Assembly: GCA_965221185.1 (NCBI GenBank)
Contig: OZ244866.1
Location: 3,100,001-3,164,000, forward strand
Direction: 5' to 3'
DNA length: 64,000 nt
DNA from: Aldehydirespirator sp965221185
GTDB lineage: Bacteria; Actinomycetota; Acidimicrobiia; Acidimicrobiales; Aldehydirespiratoraceae
Part shown: positions 1 to 7,831 of the stretch, in pieces
Position numbering within the stretch: position 1 is the first letter of the stretch
Layout of the letters: the number at the start of each line of letters is the position of its first letter
Notes under the pieces: model-generated
Seen by the model: only the letters and a program-made list of their open reading frames with translations
Told to the model about the DNA's origin: nothing
Databases searched by the model: none
Position numbers and translations under genes: made by a program

Positions 1-628
1 CTTCCTCTAGCACCATCGCAACGAAGCGGTTCATGGCCTCCCATGCCGTTTGCTCCAAGCTCGTTTGCTTAGATTCTCTCGATAGATTGACGGCCCGGAT
101 AACGCCATTGGCGCGTTCCAGGCTCTCCACTTCGGGATGATCAACCAGATCGATATAGGCCCGCACTGCTATCTCGTGCCAACGATGCTGCTGCTCGTGT
201 TTCCTTACCCATAGGAGGTCAGCAAGACGGGCACGCAGCAACGGGTGAAGCGCTGGCTCCTGTGCGTACTCCACCCAAACATCCAACATGGCAGGGGGGA
301 GCCTCCTCGGGGCAGGAGGAGATGCGCTCCCCTCGTTCGTTTCAGGGTTCTGGGACTCGAACATCGGCCCGAAGGGGCCTTCTGACACAGGCTGGCCGTC
401 TTCGGCATCCTCCAGCATGGAGCGATACTCCTTGCTGTTATTCATGATGTAGCCGAACGCTACGGCCAGAGCACGCAAGGCGTCGTCATCCTCAGTCTCC
501 TTCCAAAGCCCGTGCAGCGCATCGCGAACCTTGTCAACGGCAAATCGATCTTCTTCAGCGGTCGCCAGTTTCGTGCAGGTTCGTTGGAGGGTCTGTAGGT
601 GGGGAAGAGGCTCAGCAGATGAGGTCAC
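1..628 (-). CDS. uncharacterised protein, 3' end outside window
   Basis: An open minus-strand frame starts at a GTG at 626-628 and runs off the left edge, giving at least 209 residues with no stop. The protein begins MTSSAEPLPHLQTL, is acidic and helical, contains a low-complexity Pro/Ser segment in the middle (around residues 100-120), then a Trp/His-rich helical part. I do not recognise the family and see no catalytic motif. It is co-directional with the HEPN-type gene downstream of its start, separated by about 260 bases. That it is coding is supported by length and by balanced codon use rather than by a family match. Confidence 0.6.
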   Translation of the reverse strand, partial: MTSSAEPLPHLQTLQRTCTKLATAEEDRFAVDKVRDALHGLWKETEDDDALRALAVAFGYIMNNSKEYRSMLEDAEDGQPVSEGPFGPMFESQNPETNEGSASPPAPRRLPPAMLDVWVEYAQEPALHPLLRARLADLLWVRKHEQQHRWHEIAVRAYIDLVDHPEVESLERANGVIRAVNLSRESKQTSLEQTAWEAMNRFVAMVLEE

Positions 629-824
629 GATGACTCGTTCCGGGCTTTGCGGCGCTACGGCACCAGAGGTCTAGCCCGACGTTCCTATCCGGGAGGGCAA
701 CGACGCACAACCTCCCTCAGAAGCGGCCCCGCATCAGCGCACTTCGATCCAGGTGATGGGATAATCAGCCACCTGGCTCGCAGGTGGGTACGGGCCTCGC
801 CTGCGATGAGCCTTCTGTTGCTGG

Positions 825-850
825 GTTGAGGACTTGCCGGGTGCAGCAGC
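825..850 (+). repeat. 26-bp direct repeat, left copy (flanks HEPN gene 1)
   Basis: This 26-base segment recurs at 2219-2244 in the same orientation with one mismatch (core CTTGCCGGGTGCAGCAGC). The two copies bracket the 888-2066 gene almost exactly, so the gene sits like a cassette between direct repeats. I see no other gene in 629-887. Confidence 0.7.
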
Positions 851-887
851 ATCGCCTGGGCTACGTGCGGCGCGACAGCCTGAACAG

Positions 888-2066
888 CTAGGACGACTTG
901 TCCTCGTGGACTGCTGCTGATGCTGCGGCTAAGCCCCGAGTAAAGGCGAGCATAAGCCTGTAGTCGTTATTTGACGGTGAAGGCAGCGCGTCCTGTAGCG
1001 CATCTCCGGGAGGCAGTTCGGAGATGAGTGCGGCTCTGGCTCGGATGGCGTCGCGTAGCAACTGATCAGCCGTGTCCACAACTTCACGCAACAACGGCCA
1101 CGGTTCAGTCTCGTCGGGCAGTCCGGCTAGCGCGTCGCCTTGATGTATGGTCTTGTTCCTGCGCTGTGTAAACGTCGTAGCCCATTGTTCAAGCTGTTCT
1201 TGCGTGTGCTCGCCCCACAGACAGTCTGAGCATTGCCCCACCACAGGGTCAATGGCCTTCACTTGATCAATCACTTCTTGAAACTTCCGAACAATCTGGA
1301 CTTTGGCGGGACCGTCTCTTGTGCCCCGGATGTCAAGCAGAGCCTCGAATGCTGTCTGTTGGTCGCATATGATGGCCCCCGGCTCGAACTGCCAGTCGCT
1401 CAACCCGACAACACTGGAGTGGTTCCTCCAAGATTCGACTAGGAACTGGATTGCCGTACGGAGTCTCTTGGAATCGGCTGAATCGATCATCAGCGCTTCA
1501 TGGAGCATGGATGCAGTGGCCTGATTCATCTGAACATGAGGAATCATCGAAGATATCACGGTTGGGCCGATGATTGGTTGTTTCTCAGTCCAGTTTGCAT
1601 TGTGCAACGTCTTGACGCGTCTGCCCAAAGGAAGAGACAGACAGCCGTCAGCCGAGACAGGGAACTCCCAATAGTCGAGATGCTCGGCAACAATTCGAGA
1701 ATCGAAACGGCCACTCACCTGTGACCGGTTGGTGTCTAATGCACAAAAGGCAACGGTCGCTGTCAATGCGTTGCGTTGATCGGTGGTCGGAGGTTCTCCC
1801 GTCATTCCGTCGTCAACTCGTGACACAACCGTTGGATTCTTGACAGATGTTCCCAAGGGTCCGTAACGGAATAACCCGAGCATGGCCTCGACGCTTGCCT
1901 TGAATTGAGCGGACGCCCACGTTTCGGACTCAACCGCCTTTGCGAGGCTTACCACCTTCCAAGGGCCGACCACGAGCGGCTCTTGGCTTACCAATGACTC
2001 CCTTGTCGCCAAGAACGGGAAGCACATCAGAGTCTCTGACGACGCAGGCGTCGTTGCCTTGGTCAC
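888..2066 (-). CDS. HEPN-type (ApeA-like) protein, copy 1
   Basis: A 392-residue protein from a GTG start. The last third carries RNKTIH (residues 303-308), matching the R-N-(x)3-H active motif of HEPN ribonuclease domains; the N-terminal two thirds has no family I recognise. It is a clear paralogue of the 7832-9154 protein: shared blocks include a PFL motif near residue 17, VGPW near 33, a D/E-P-P-T-x2-(Q/E)-R segment near 91-98 and EHLDYWE(F/L)P near 128-136. HEPN proteins often act as RNases in toxin-antitoxin and phage-defence systems; a defence role here is inference from motif and neighbourhood. Upstream there is no strong ribosome site, so the start is uncertain. Two 26-bp direct repeats flank the gene. 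Confidence 0.6.
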   Translation of the reverse strand: MTKATTPASSETLMCFPFLATRESLVSQEPLVVGPWKVVSLAKAVESETWASAQFKASVEAMLGLFRYGPLGTSVKNPTVVSRVDDGMTGEPPTTDQRNALTATVAFCALDTNRSQVSGRFDSRIVAEHLDYWEFPVSADGCLSLPLGRRVKTLHNANWTEKQPIIGPTVISSMIPHVQMNQATASMLHEALMIDSADSKRLRTAIQFLVESWRNHSSVVGLSDWQFEPGAIICDQQTAFEALLDIRGTRDGPAKVQIVRKFQEVIDQVKAIDPVVGQCSDCLWGEHTQEQLEQWATTFTQRRNKTIHQGDALAGLPDETEPWPLLREVVDTADQLLRDAIRARAALISELPPGDALQDALPSPSNNDYRLMLAFTRGLAAASAAVHEDKSS

Positions 2067-2356
2067 CAGGGCAGTCTACTCTGCCGGGGGCGATGTCCTG
2101 TGACCTCGATTCGCCAGCGTCGGAGGGCTGAGGCTTTCCGGTGGGCGGGTCAACCGAGTGAGAATGCGATTCATGCGGGCATCTGAGCTGGCCCGTCTTG
2201 GGAGTCCACCAGTTCTCAGTTGAGGGCTTGCCGGGTGCAGCAGCGACGGTCCTTCGCTGCTTGTGTCGGGTCGGGTTCCCCCTTAGGAAGCCGTGCATCC
2301 CATGCAAGTAGAACGCACGAGAGTGGGCAACACCCGGCACGGTGCCCTTTATCCGG
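2067..2356. other. gap without a supported gene
   Basis: 290 bases between the start of the HEPN gene and the end of the zinc-ribbon gene. It holds the right copy of the 26-bp direct repeat (2219-2244). Open frames cross it on both strands but none has a convincing start, ribosome site or composition. Confidence 0.4.
2219..2244 (+). repeat. 26-bp direct repeat, right copy
   Basis: Partner of the repeat at 825-850, identical at 25 of 26 positions and in the same orientation, 1.37 kb apart. It lies about 150 bases upstream of the start of the HEPN gene. Confidence 0.7.
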
Positions 2357-2959
2357 TCACCGCATACCCTCAACTTGCCGGTCGGCTTCCGCCTTCCGAG
2401 CGTCCAATATTGCTTTGACCTTGGGCCACCGTCCGGCGCTTCCCCTGGCCGCTCGCCGTTCGGGGTGATGGTTCCAGCAGAACTTGTCGCATACCCTCGT
2501 GCGCCAGTGCATCGTGTCTCGGGTCAAGCAGAGCAGCCTTTGACATGTCTCGCATCGTCGTTGTTGCCACTCAGCAGCTTCCTCGGCTAGCTGTTGGGCT
2601 AGTGCCTTCTCCTGTTCGGCACGGGCGGCCTCCCGAACAGCCATACGTACAGCGGTTTTCGGGTCACGATAAATGTGGTTGTAGCACCTCACACACAATC
2701 CGTGAGCGGCAGGACGCTTTATCTCACCACAGCGGGCGCACTCAACACGCTGTCTCCGCACGTAACAGGCTTTGCACAGCCCGAAGGCTGTGTGAGGTTT
2801 AGTCCTGCCGCAGTCGGTGCATTCGATCAACCGATGGCGTGTGGGATACTTGCGCCGGTAGCAGTCCTCACACAAGCCTTTACTCACTAGAGGCTGTTCT
2901 CTGTTGCAGTCAGAACACACAACCAAATGGACCGACGGAGCTTCTTTGGTGGTGGTCAT
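2357..2959 (-). CDS. multi-zinc-ribbon protein
   Basis: About 200 residues starting at the ATG at 2957-2959, chosen because AAGGAA lies 5 bases upstream; a longer reading from 2989 has no such site. Three consecutive knuckles of the form C-x2-C-x(10-11)-GLC-x2-CY fill residues 10-95, followed by a Glu/Ala-rich coiled-coil stretch and a fourth cluster (C-x2-C ... C-x3-C-x2-HH). Such arrays bind zinc and usually mediate nucleic-acid or protein binding; no catalytic residues are seen. The protein is strongly basic at the C-terminus, which favours nucleic-acid binding. Similar short zinc-ribbon proteins are common in actinobacterial mobile elements. The exact function is unknown. Confidence 0.7.
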   Translation of the reverse strand: MTTTKEAPSVHLVVCSDCNREQPLVSKGLCEDCYRRKYPTRHRLIECTDCGRTKPHTAFGLCKACYVRRQRVECARCGEIKRPAAHGLCVRCYNHIYRDPKTAVRMAVREAARAEQEKALAQQLAEEAAEWQQRRCETCQRLLCLTRDTMHWRTRVCDKFCWNHHPERRAARGSAGRWPKVKAILDARKAEADRQVEGMR

Positions 2960-3189
2960 CACAGTTCCTTGGAAGAGTGAGAGATACACACGTATTCTAT
3001 TGCCTATTCGGTGTCGGCAATTACCTATCTAACAGCGATTCAGCAACCAGAGTGCCGACCACATAAATACCCCAGACAACGCCGACCATTTGCCAGCCCT
3101 GCAAGTCCCACAGGAAGTCAAACATCAGCTACGCCTCGCTCGTTGGAGTGAGAGAGCTATCGCAACTTCAACTACGGGAGACACAGCCA

Positions 3190-3414
3190 TCAGAATCCCT
3201 TCACTTTCTTCGGGTGGGTTCTCCGGTAGTCGATGAACACCTCATCATAGTTGAAGATGGGCTGTGCGGCTGTCACGGTCAGAGTCTTTGCTGTCAGATC
3301 GAACCTGAAGTGTGCGTTGGGGTTGTCTGCGTGGTTGTAGAGCAGTGAAAGTCCGGTGGGGATATGCACTCCGTTCTTACCTTCGATTCCGTGAAGGTCA
3401 CGAGGCCAGACCAA
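3190..3414 (-). pseudogene. C-terminal fragment of a SET-domain protein
   Basis: The 74-residue frame (TTG start) contains the second half of a SET domain: LLYNHADNPNAHF (the NHxxxPN signature that forms part of the S-adenosylmethionine and lysine site) followed by AQPIFNYDEVFIDYR, the family's final (E)E-(V)-x-(I)-x-Y element. The first half of the domain is absent, so the piece is too short for an active lysine methyltransferase. It lies in the same reading frame as, and directly after, the stop codon TGA (3451-3453) of the zinc-ribbon gene upstream, so a read-through product would be continuous. Either it is a decayed remnant or a small retained domain; I cannot tell which. Confidence 0.5.
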
Positions 3415-3450
3415 ATGTGCGTTACCTTCGGTGTTTTCTCCTTCACGGGT

Positions 3451-3675
3451 TCACCCCTCCTGATGCTCCAGCAGAGAGATGATCTTGTTAGAGTGGTCGA
3501 TTATCAGCCTTCTGAGAGCTTCGATCCGTTCCTGGGTCAAGCGGGTTGATTCTTCGATCTTCTGCTCAACGCTAGAAAGGCGCGCACAGGCAGGACACAG
3601 ACGACCGTGACCAAAGTCCGTAAGGTCGCTGATTATGGGAGTGAAACTCTCCCCGCAATACTGGCAGTACCTCAC
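3451..3675 (-). CDS. small zinc-ribbon protein with coiled coil
   Basis: About 74 residues from the GTG at 3673-3675, whose GTGA overlaps the stop of the upstream small frame; a longer reading from 3702 exists. Two CxxC pairs (CQYC near residue 4, CPAC near 29) form a zinc ribbon, followed by a charged amphipathic helix (EQKIEESTRLTQERIEALRR) likely to be a coiled coil. It resembles small DNA- or protein-binding ribbons of mobile elements. It is followed in frame, after its TGA, by the SET-domain fragment. No enzymatic role can be assigned. Confidence 0.5.
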   Translation of the reverse strand: MRYCQYCGESFTPIISDLTDFGHGRLCPACARLSSVEQKIEESTRLTQERIEALRRLIIDHSNKIISLLEHQEG

Positions 3676-3839
3676 AGTAGAGAGTCCGCTTCGGGGAACC
3701 ACCGTGTGGCTCTCTGGTGTGCCCGACGTTCAAGGCCATGGTTGTGACAGCGCTGATGGTCCCCCAGAGGGGGTTGCCGGAGGTGCTCCAGGAGCCGTTT
3801 CGCATCCACCAATCCCTTGGCCCTCCCCCACGAACTCAT
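3672..3839 (-). CDS. small basic ORF coupled to zinc-ribbon gene
   Basis: A 55-codon frame from the ATG at 3837-3839, with AGAGG 7 bases upstream. Its stop overlaps the next gene's GTG start as GTGA, which supports translation of its 3' end. The product is basic and His-rich (HQRCHNHG) but has no recognisable domain. A competing frame crosses the same bases and repeats a short peptide seen elsewhere in this stretch, so the choice of frame is uncertain. Confidence 0.3.
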   Translation of the reverse strand: MSSWGRAKGLVDAKRLLEHLRQPPLGDHQRCHNHGLERRAHQRATRWFPEADSLL

Positions 3840-3849
3840 CAGATGTCCT
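3825..3849 (-). repeat. 25-bp repeat, copy 1
   Basis: 24 of 25 bases match 4339-4363 in the same orientation. On the minus strand the repeat reads AGGACATCTGAYGAGTTCG and encodes RTSDEFVG in one frame. A shorter related copy (CCCCTACGAACTCACGA) lies at 3968-3984. Confidence 0.65.
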
Positions 3850-3867
3850 CTCAATTGCTTCCTGCGG

Positions 3868-3990
3868 TCACCGGATAACACGGTCGTTTTCTGTCCATGG
3901 GGTCACGATTCCATTGTGGACATAGAAGGAGAGGGGAGAGCCGGGAGGTCTTGAACGGCCCCGACCCTCCCCTACGAACTCACGAATCAC
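3868..3990 (-). CDS. possible 40-residue ORF
   Basis: A GTG at 3988-3990 opens a 40-residue frame beginning VIREFVGEG, 18 bases downstream of the stop of the 4009-4269 gene, with AAGGAA about 10 bases upstream. The peptide EFVGEG recurs in the same frame beyond its stop and a related form is found near 4340-4363. The sequence alone does not prove it is expressed. Confidence 0.25.
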   Translation of the reverse strand: MIREFVGEGRGRSRPPGSPLSFYVHNGIVTPWTENDRVIR

Positions 3991-4008
3991 TGCTTAGCGT
4001 TTCCTTGG

Positions 4009-4269
4009 CTAGGTGATGTCCGACCTGCAAAGACGTTCTTTCGCTTGGGCAAGAGCGGTGTCTTCGTCGGGTGCTGTTCCGCCCTCTGACCAGTGAGGAT
4101 TTTGGTCGTGTTCCGCGTAGTCGCCCTCGGTGGCCCATTCCCATGCCACGCCGCCTAGAGCGGTACTTACCCTGACATACACACCACAGACAGGTGACTT
4201 GAAGATTCCGGCCCCGTCCGTCTCAGTGCGGACCGGTTCCCAATCAGGGAAGAGTGTCATGGACTGCAC
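4009..4269 (-). CDS. small uncharacterised acidic protein
   Basis: 86 residues from a GTG at 4267-4269 with AGGAG six bases upstream. The protein contains a WEP...TDGAG...GVYVRVS start and a His/Asp-rich middle, reading as a compact soluble beta-rich fold; the sequence ends AQAKERLCRSDIT. No family is recognised. It is co-directional with the neighbouring tiny membrane proteins, and the group looks like the small-gene clusters of integrated elements. Confidence 0.55.
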   Translation of the reverse strand: MQSMTLFPDWEPVRTETDGAGIFKSPVCGVYVRVSTALGGVAWEWATEGDYAEHDQNPHWSEGGTAPDEDTALAQAKERLCRSDIT

Positions 4270-4338
4270 ATCGGTCTCCTCACTTCATCAGAACCCGAGC
4301 GAGAGATGATTGGAAGCTCTAAACATGGTCGCCCACGT

Positions 4339-4363
4339 CCCCCACGAACTCGTCAGATGTCCT
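4339..4363 (-). repeat. 25-bp repeat, copy 2
   Basis: Second copy of the repeat at 3825-3849. Here the TGA inside it (4353-4355) is the stop codon of the 31-residue membrane peptide gene, while an overlapping frame again encodes RTSDEFVG. Confidence 0.65.
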
Positions 4364-4448
4364 GTTCCTTGCGCTCACGTCGCTCGTTCTTCCAGTAGAG
4401 CACCGCACAGAAAGCACACATGAAGAGAGCGAACAGCAGGATCGTCAC
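4353..4448 (-). CDS. 31-residue single-pass membrane peptide
   Basis: A GTG at 4446-4448 overlaps the stop of the upstream gene as GTGA, so translation is probably coupled. The product MTILLFALFMCAFCAVLYWK followed by a charged tail (NERRERKEQDI) is a typical small membrane protein: one hydrophobic helix (residues 2-19) and a cytoplasmic Lys/Arg/Glu tail, inside-positive. Such micro-proteins often modulate a membrane partner; here the natural partner would be the two-helix membrane protein encoded directly upstream. No homologue is recognised. Confidence 0.5.
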   Translation of the reverse strand: MTILLFALFMCAFCAVLYWKNERRERKEQDI

Positions 4449-4714
4449 TGTGCCCAGCGCCTATGGAGCATGTGGTAGACCGACCAACCAGCAGCCCATC
4501 CCGCCAAGGCGGTGCCCCAGAACGCGATTCCGCTGATCGCGTACGCCTGCCCGACAGAGATGCGACCAGCTACATCAGCAGAGTAAAGCACCTGATCTAT
4601 AGCACCGATCATTCCGAACCTGACCAGCAGTCCTACCGCCACCGCAGCAACGGCAGGACGCCAGTCGAAAGGTTCGAGGTTCTTGGGGTGTAGCGAACGG
4701 AGAGACAATCTCAT
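4445..4714 (-). CDS. small two-helix membrane protein
   Basis: 89 residues from the ATG at 4712-4714, preceded by AAGGA at 7 bases; a GTG two codons earlier sits too close to that site. Two hydrophobic segments are visible, around residues 22-40 (AVAAVAVGLLVRFGMIGAI) and 60-84, with a basic N-terminus. The gene overlaps the 31-residue peptide gene by 4 bases. The family is not recognised; a holin-like or membrane-anchor role would be a guess. Confidence 0.55.
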   Translation of the reverse strand: MRLSLRSLHPKNLEPFDWRPAVAAVAVGLLVRFGMIGAIDQVLYSADVAGRISVGQAYAISGIAFWGTALAGWAAGWSVYHMLHRRWAQ

Positions 4715-4737
4715 GGGCACATCCTTGAGAACCGGTC

Positions 4738-4778
4738 AGCCGGGCACAGTGTCCGCAAGACGACCCGTGCCCGGCTGA
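4738..4778 (-). terminator. hairpin after prepilin-like gene
   Basis: Perfect 11-bp inverted repeat (CAGCCGGGCAC at 4738-4748, GTGCCCGGCTG at 4768-4778) just downstream of the 4795-5727 stop. There is no T-run, as is common for terminators in high-GC actinobacteria. Confidence 0.6.
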
Positions 4779-4794
4779 TGGAACGGACTCTACG

Positions 4795-5727
4795 TTAGAG
4801 CGCTCGCCTCAGGGTACGAACGATGTCCGTGCCATTCTCGTGCTCTATTTCCCAGTTGCTGGACGACTCTGGCAAGGTCGCTACGGCCGTAGTACCGGTG
4901 GAGTAGTCTACTGGCGAACAGTCGTGGCGTCCGCTGTCGGCGGTGATCACGTCTCCGCTGTCGTACCAAATGCCGTTCATCCATGCGTTCATCAACCGCG
5001 TGTTGTTTTGCTGCTCTTCGGCAGTGGGCGCTGTCTGGTCTATGCCATTGGCGACAGCAGCCGCAGGGTCCGCGAAGCGTCCTGGCGTCTGAACCGCAGT
5101 AGCGTCCGCTTCGGCTTGGACGACGATGAGAGCACACGCCCAGCGTCCGTCTGAGTTCCTGGCGTGCAACCGGACAGCCCGCCAATTGCTGCCGAGCCAG
5201 TCAACCGTTGGGGGGAGTGCCGTAGGCCACACACCTGCGGTGGGGCCTGCACCGGAAGCTTCTGCAAGTGACCCCTCTTGGAGGAACTGCACACGGATCG
5301 TTTCGTCGTTGTCGGTCCCCGAAAATGTCCAATTGTCCTCCCATGTGTATGGGGCATCCTCCACGAGGTCCGTGATGAGGGTCTGGTTTGGGCCACCATG
5401 GTTCGCTCCCGTGGCAGTGACCACGCCATCGTTCATCCGATCCGGGGCAAGCGTCAACCGTTGCTGCAACACCTGTGCTGCTTCTTGGACGTTGTTCTCC
5501 AGTTTGAACTCGCGTGCGTCGAAGATCAGGCTGAACAGCGGTGGCCCGCCAACTGCGGCGAGGATCGCCAAGATGACGATGGTCACCACAACACCGGTAA
5601 CGCCGACACCTGAGTCGTTGCGTTGACCGCTTCCCTTGCCCGCTGACGTTTCGTCTTTGTCAAGGCGTTTCCGCTGCGACTCGAACCGGTTGCGGAACAA
5701 TCGTTGAAGCTTGCTTTCTGTGCTCAT
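4795..5727 (-). CDS. prepilin-like secreted protein
   Basis: 310 residues from the ATG at 5725-5727 (AAAGGA five bases upstream). A long charged leader ends in RNDSG and is followed by a single hydrophobic helix (GVGVTGVVVTIVILAILAAVG), the layout of class III (type IV prepilin) signals, though the usual Glu at +5 is missing. The rest is a Cys-poor, Asn/Thr-rich extracellular region. The leader motif R(N/D)D(R/S)G is shared with the three pilin-like genes at 34.4-38.6 kb, implying one assembly system, whose peptidase and ATPase are not in this window. It has its own promoter and terminator, so it is a stand-alone transcription unit. Confidence 0.6.
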   Translation of the reverse strand: MSTESKLQRLFRNRFESQRKRLDKDETSAGKGSGQRNDSGVGVTGVVVTIVILAILAAVGGPPLFSLIFDAREFKLENNVQEAAQVLQQRLTLAPDRMNDGVVTATGANHGGPNQTLITDLVEDAPYTWEDNWTFSGTDNDETIRVQFLQEGSLAEASGAGPTAGVWPTALPPTVDWLGSNWRAVRLHARNSDGRWACALIVVQAEADATAVQTPGRFADPAAAVANGIDQTAPTAEEQQNNTRLMNAWMNGIWYDSGDVITADSGRHDCSPVDYSTGTTAVATLPESSSNWEIEHENGTDIVRTLRRAL

Positions 5728-5762
5728 GGCCGTCCTTTGATTGGCTGTGATGACCACATGAA

Positions 5763-5791
5763 AGTCTGCCTTATTAACAGCACTATGTCAA
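5763..5791 (-). promoter_or_regulatory. sigma70-type promoter of prepilin-like gene
   Basis: On the minus strand TTGACA (5786-5791), 17-bp spacer, CAGACT (5763-5768). The predicted start lies near 5756, about 30 bases before the ATG. Confidence 0.5.
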
Positions 5792-5968
5792 GTATTCATC
5801 AACATGCATTGCAATACTCTGACCTGCCCGATGAATGATCTAACTCGATAAAGGTGGACGCTCGAATCGTCGGCCAACCGACGCTGACGCTCACTCACCA
5901 GAGAGAGCCAATAGAACCCCAGCCGAGCTAGGCGTGTTCGTGCGGGCTGCTCCGTGAGCAACCAAGCG

Positions 5969-6876
5969 CTACTGCTTCAAACGAATCCGCTTCGACCTGA
6001 ACCAACTCACCAGCAGCACTGCTGTCTGGACGGTCATCTCGGCGGCTTCCTGCGACACATCTATGGGTGCGTTCTCATCGCCGTGCCTGAATCTGCCTTC
6101 GTTCCAAACCAACTCCATCATGCGAAGGACGGACTCGACACTACGGTCAAACTCGGAGTCAGTCTCCCACTTCTCTGGCTTGTCACGGATAGCGCCGCAC
6201 ATCTTCCTAACGAGGGTTGCGAGTCGGTGGGCGTGACGACCGGCTTCGCAGCAACCTCAACTGCTTCGACTGCCTCTCTGCAAGCTCCCTTCGGATCAGG
6301 GTTGAGGTCGAAGCACTTCGACCACGCGGTTCGAAGGTGCGTCGCGGCACGTCCAGGCTGGTTCGCTTCACCTTCGATCAGCGCCGTCATTTCCTCCGAC
6401 TGACGGAACTGCAACTCCAAGCTGTCGTTCTCGTCCGTTCCAACACAGTAGGCACTTCCGGCATCTTCAAGGATGCTCTCTAGTTGGTCAAGATTGTAGT
6501 TCTCATGCCTGTAGAAGTATTCTTGACTCAGCACAAGGTCAATCGCGTCAAGCAAGAGGTCGGCGTCGTCCCCAAACGCACGGACCAACGCGTTCACGTC
6601 AGTCTTAGCTCTTGATGGCAGTGCGTGTCTGGCCCTTCTCTCCAGGCGAAGGATCATCTCCTCATTGATGGTTCGCATTCCCGCCAAGCCCGCAAGGAAA
6701 TGTTCCAGAGTCCAGTCAAGAAGAGATGGGAACAAGAAGTCGGGGACGCCCTCTTGTAAGGCACTGAATCTCTCGCGCCTCTCGGGATCGTTTCGTCCCG
6801 AAAACAGTGGCTTCACCACGGGTGGCCACTCGTGTCGCTGTTCACAGCGGGCGAGCCTACCGACGGGTACCGGCAT
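5969..6876 (-). pseudogene. abortive-infection-like protein, frameshifted
   Basis: Two minus-strand frames together read as one protein. The first (6118-6876) runs through HLRTAWSKCFDLNPDPKGACREAVEAVEVAAKPVVTPTDSQPSLG, then derails. The second frame (5969-6202) continues MCGAIRDKPEKW...SVESVLRMMELVWNEGRFRHGD...VSQEAAEMTVQTAVLLVSWF. This order matches a C-terminal domain I recall from uncharacterised and abortive-infection-type bacterial proteins. The junction near 6203-6208 reads GGAAGATG where GGAAAGATG would restore the frame, so one base is missing relative to an intact gene, or the assembly is wrong there. The start (6876 or an internal GTG at 6816) is uncertain. Confidence 0.55.
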
Positions 6877-6979
6877 CCTGGGCTGCCCCGGCCGGAGGTG
6901 CCAGCAGGAGGCTGCGGAAGGACTGCTGATCTGCCCTGAGCGGTGGAAGCCTCGCAGGCTGGAGCAGGTCTGCGGTTGG

Positions 6980-7783
6980 CTAGCTCGGCACCGAAGCGAG
7001 CTGGTCGTCGGTTAGGAACAGGAATCGCCGCAGCAGGCCGCTGAGCCTCTTACCTTCGCTTTGCGCAGGCCCCAACGTCCACAGCCTGACCAAGAAGCGC
7101 GCCGCCCTTTGCAGAGTCTCAACCTGCCTAGCTGCAAGATGGGGATACCAGCGTTTGCTCCACAGCGCCGGGTCGGACTCCATCAGCCGAAGCCACTTCG
7201 GGTCTTCGCCGTGGAGCGCCATCTCCAGCGCTTCCCATCTACTCATCGGATCGTCGGTTCGCGAGGAACTGTCCAATACGACATCGAGGTTGTGGTAGCG
7301 CCCTCCCTCACCGAACTCCCCGAAGATGCCGAGCATCTCCCGTAGGTGCTTGTCGGAGGCACAGAAGTCGATGTCGTCTCGGAGGGCCTGCCGCTTCATC
7401 AGGTCGGCGTCTGCTATCGCTTTGGCGAGGATGTCATCAAGCAGCGGCAACAGTAGGTGGCGGTACTTCTTCTGCTTGAAGTCCTTGGATGAGGGGTGGG
7501 CACCTTCGGCGCTCAGGATCAGCGTCATGGTCAGCTTCAACAGCCGCTCGAAGCCCTGCGACATCGAGAACAGGCTCCGAATCCGACGGTCTTCGCCCCC
7601 GTCCCATTCTGCGATGGCCCGGATGCCCTCATCTAGGAGCGTGATGGCCGTCTCCGTCTCCTCGATGAGGGAGATGCGTTGCTCGGTGGTCAAGCAGCTC
7701 TGCACCTGCGGGATCGTAACGGACGGATGCTCTCCGCCCTGCTTGGATGCGGCGACCTGGACAGCGTGAGATACCTGCCGCAA
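6980..7783 (-). CDS. uncharacterised helical protein, HEPN-like flavour
   Basis: 267 residues, almost entirely alpha-helical in appearance. The segment SMSQGFERLLKLTMTLILSAEG is typical of helical HEPN-superfamily proteins (G-x-ERLLKL), and GRYHNLDVVL recurs in related uncharacterised proteins, but no R(x)4H motif is visible. The start is unclear: a TTG at 7781-7783 is used here; a GTG at 7703-7705 is an alternative. It lies between the frameshifted abortive-infection-like gene and HEPN gene 2, all on the minus strand, which suggests a shared stress or defence context. Confidence 0.5.
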   Translation of the reverse strand: MRQVSHAVQVAASKQGGEHPSVTIPQVQSCLTTEQRISLIEETETAITLLDEGIRAIAEWDGGEDRRIRSLFSMSQGFERLLKLTMTLILSAEGAHPSSKDFKQKKYRHLLLPLLDDILAKAIADADLMKRQALRDDIDFCASDKHLREMLGIFGEFGEGGRYHNLDVVLDSSSRTDDPMSRWEALEMALHGEDPKWLRLMESDPALWSKRWYPHLAARQVETLQRAARFLVRLWTLGPAQSEGKRLSGLLRRFLFLTDDQLASVPS

Positions 7784-7831
7784 CGCTCGCCAACCAGCAC
7801 GCCTGATCTGGGGCCACGCTGTTCCTGGCTT

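Noticed and set aside
1930..2373. 147-residue minus-strand frame overlapping HEPN gene 1 start
   Set aside because: Pro/Gly/Arg-rich with no domain, overlaps a better gene and lacks a ribosome site.
4840..5626. Long plus-strand frames opposite the prepilin-like gene
   Set aside because: They mirror the GC-rich codon pattern of the real gene, have no start signals and no recognisable motifs.
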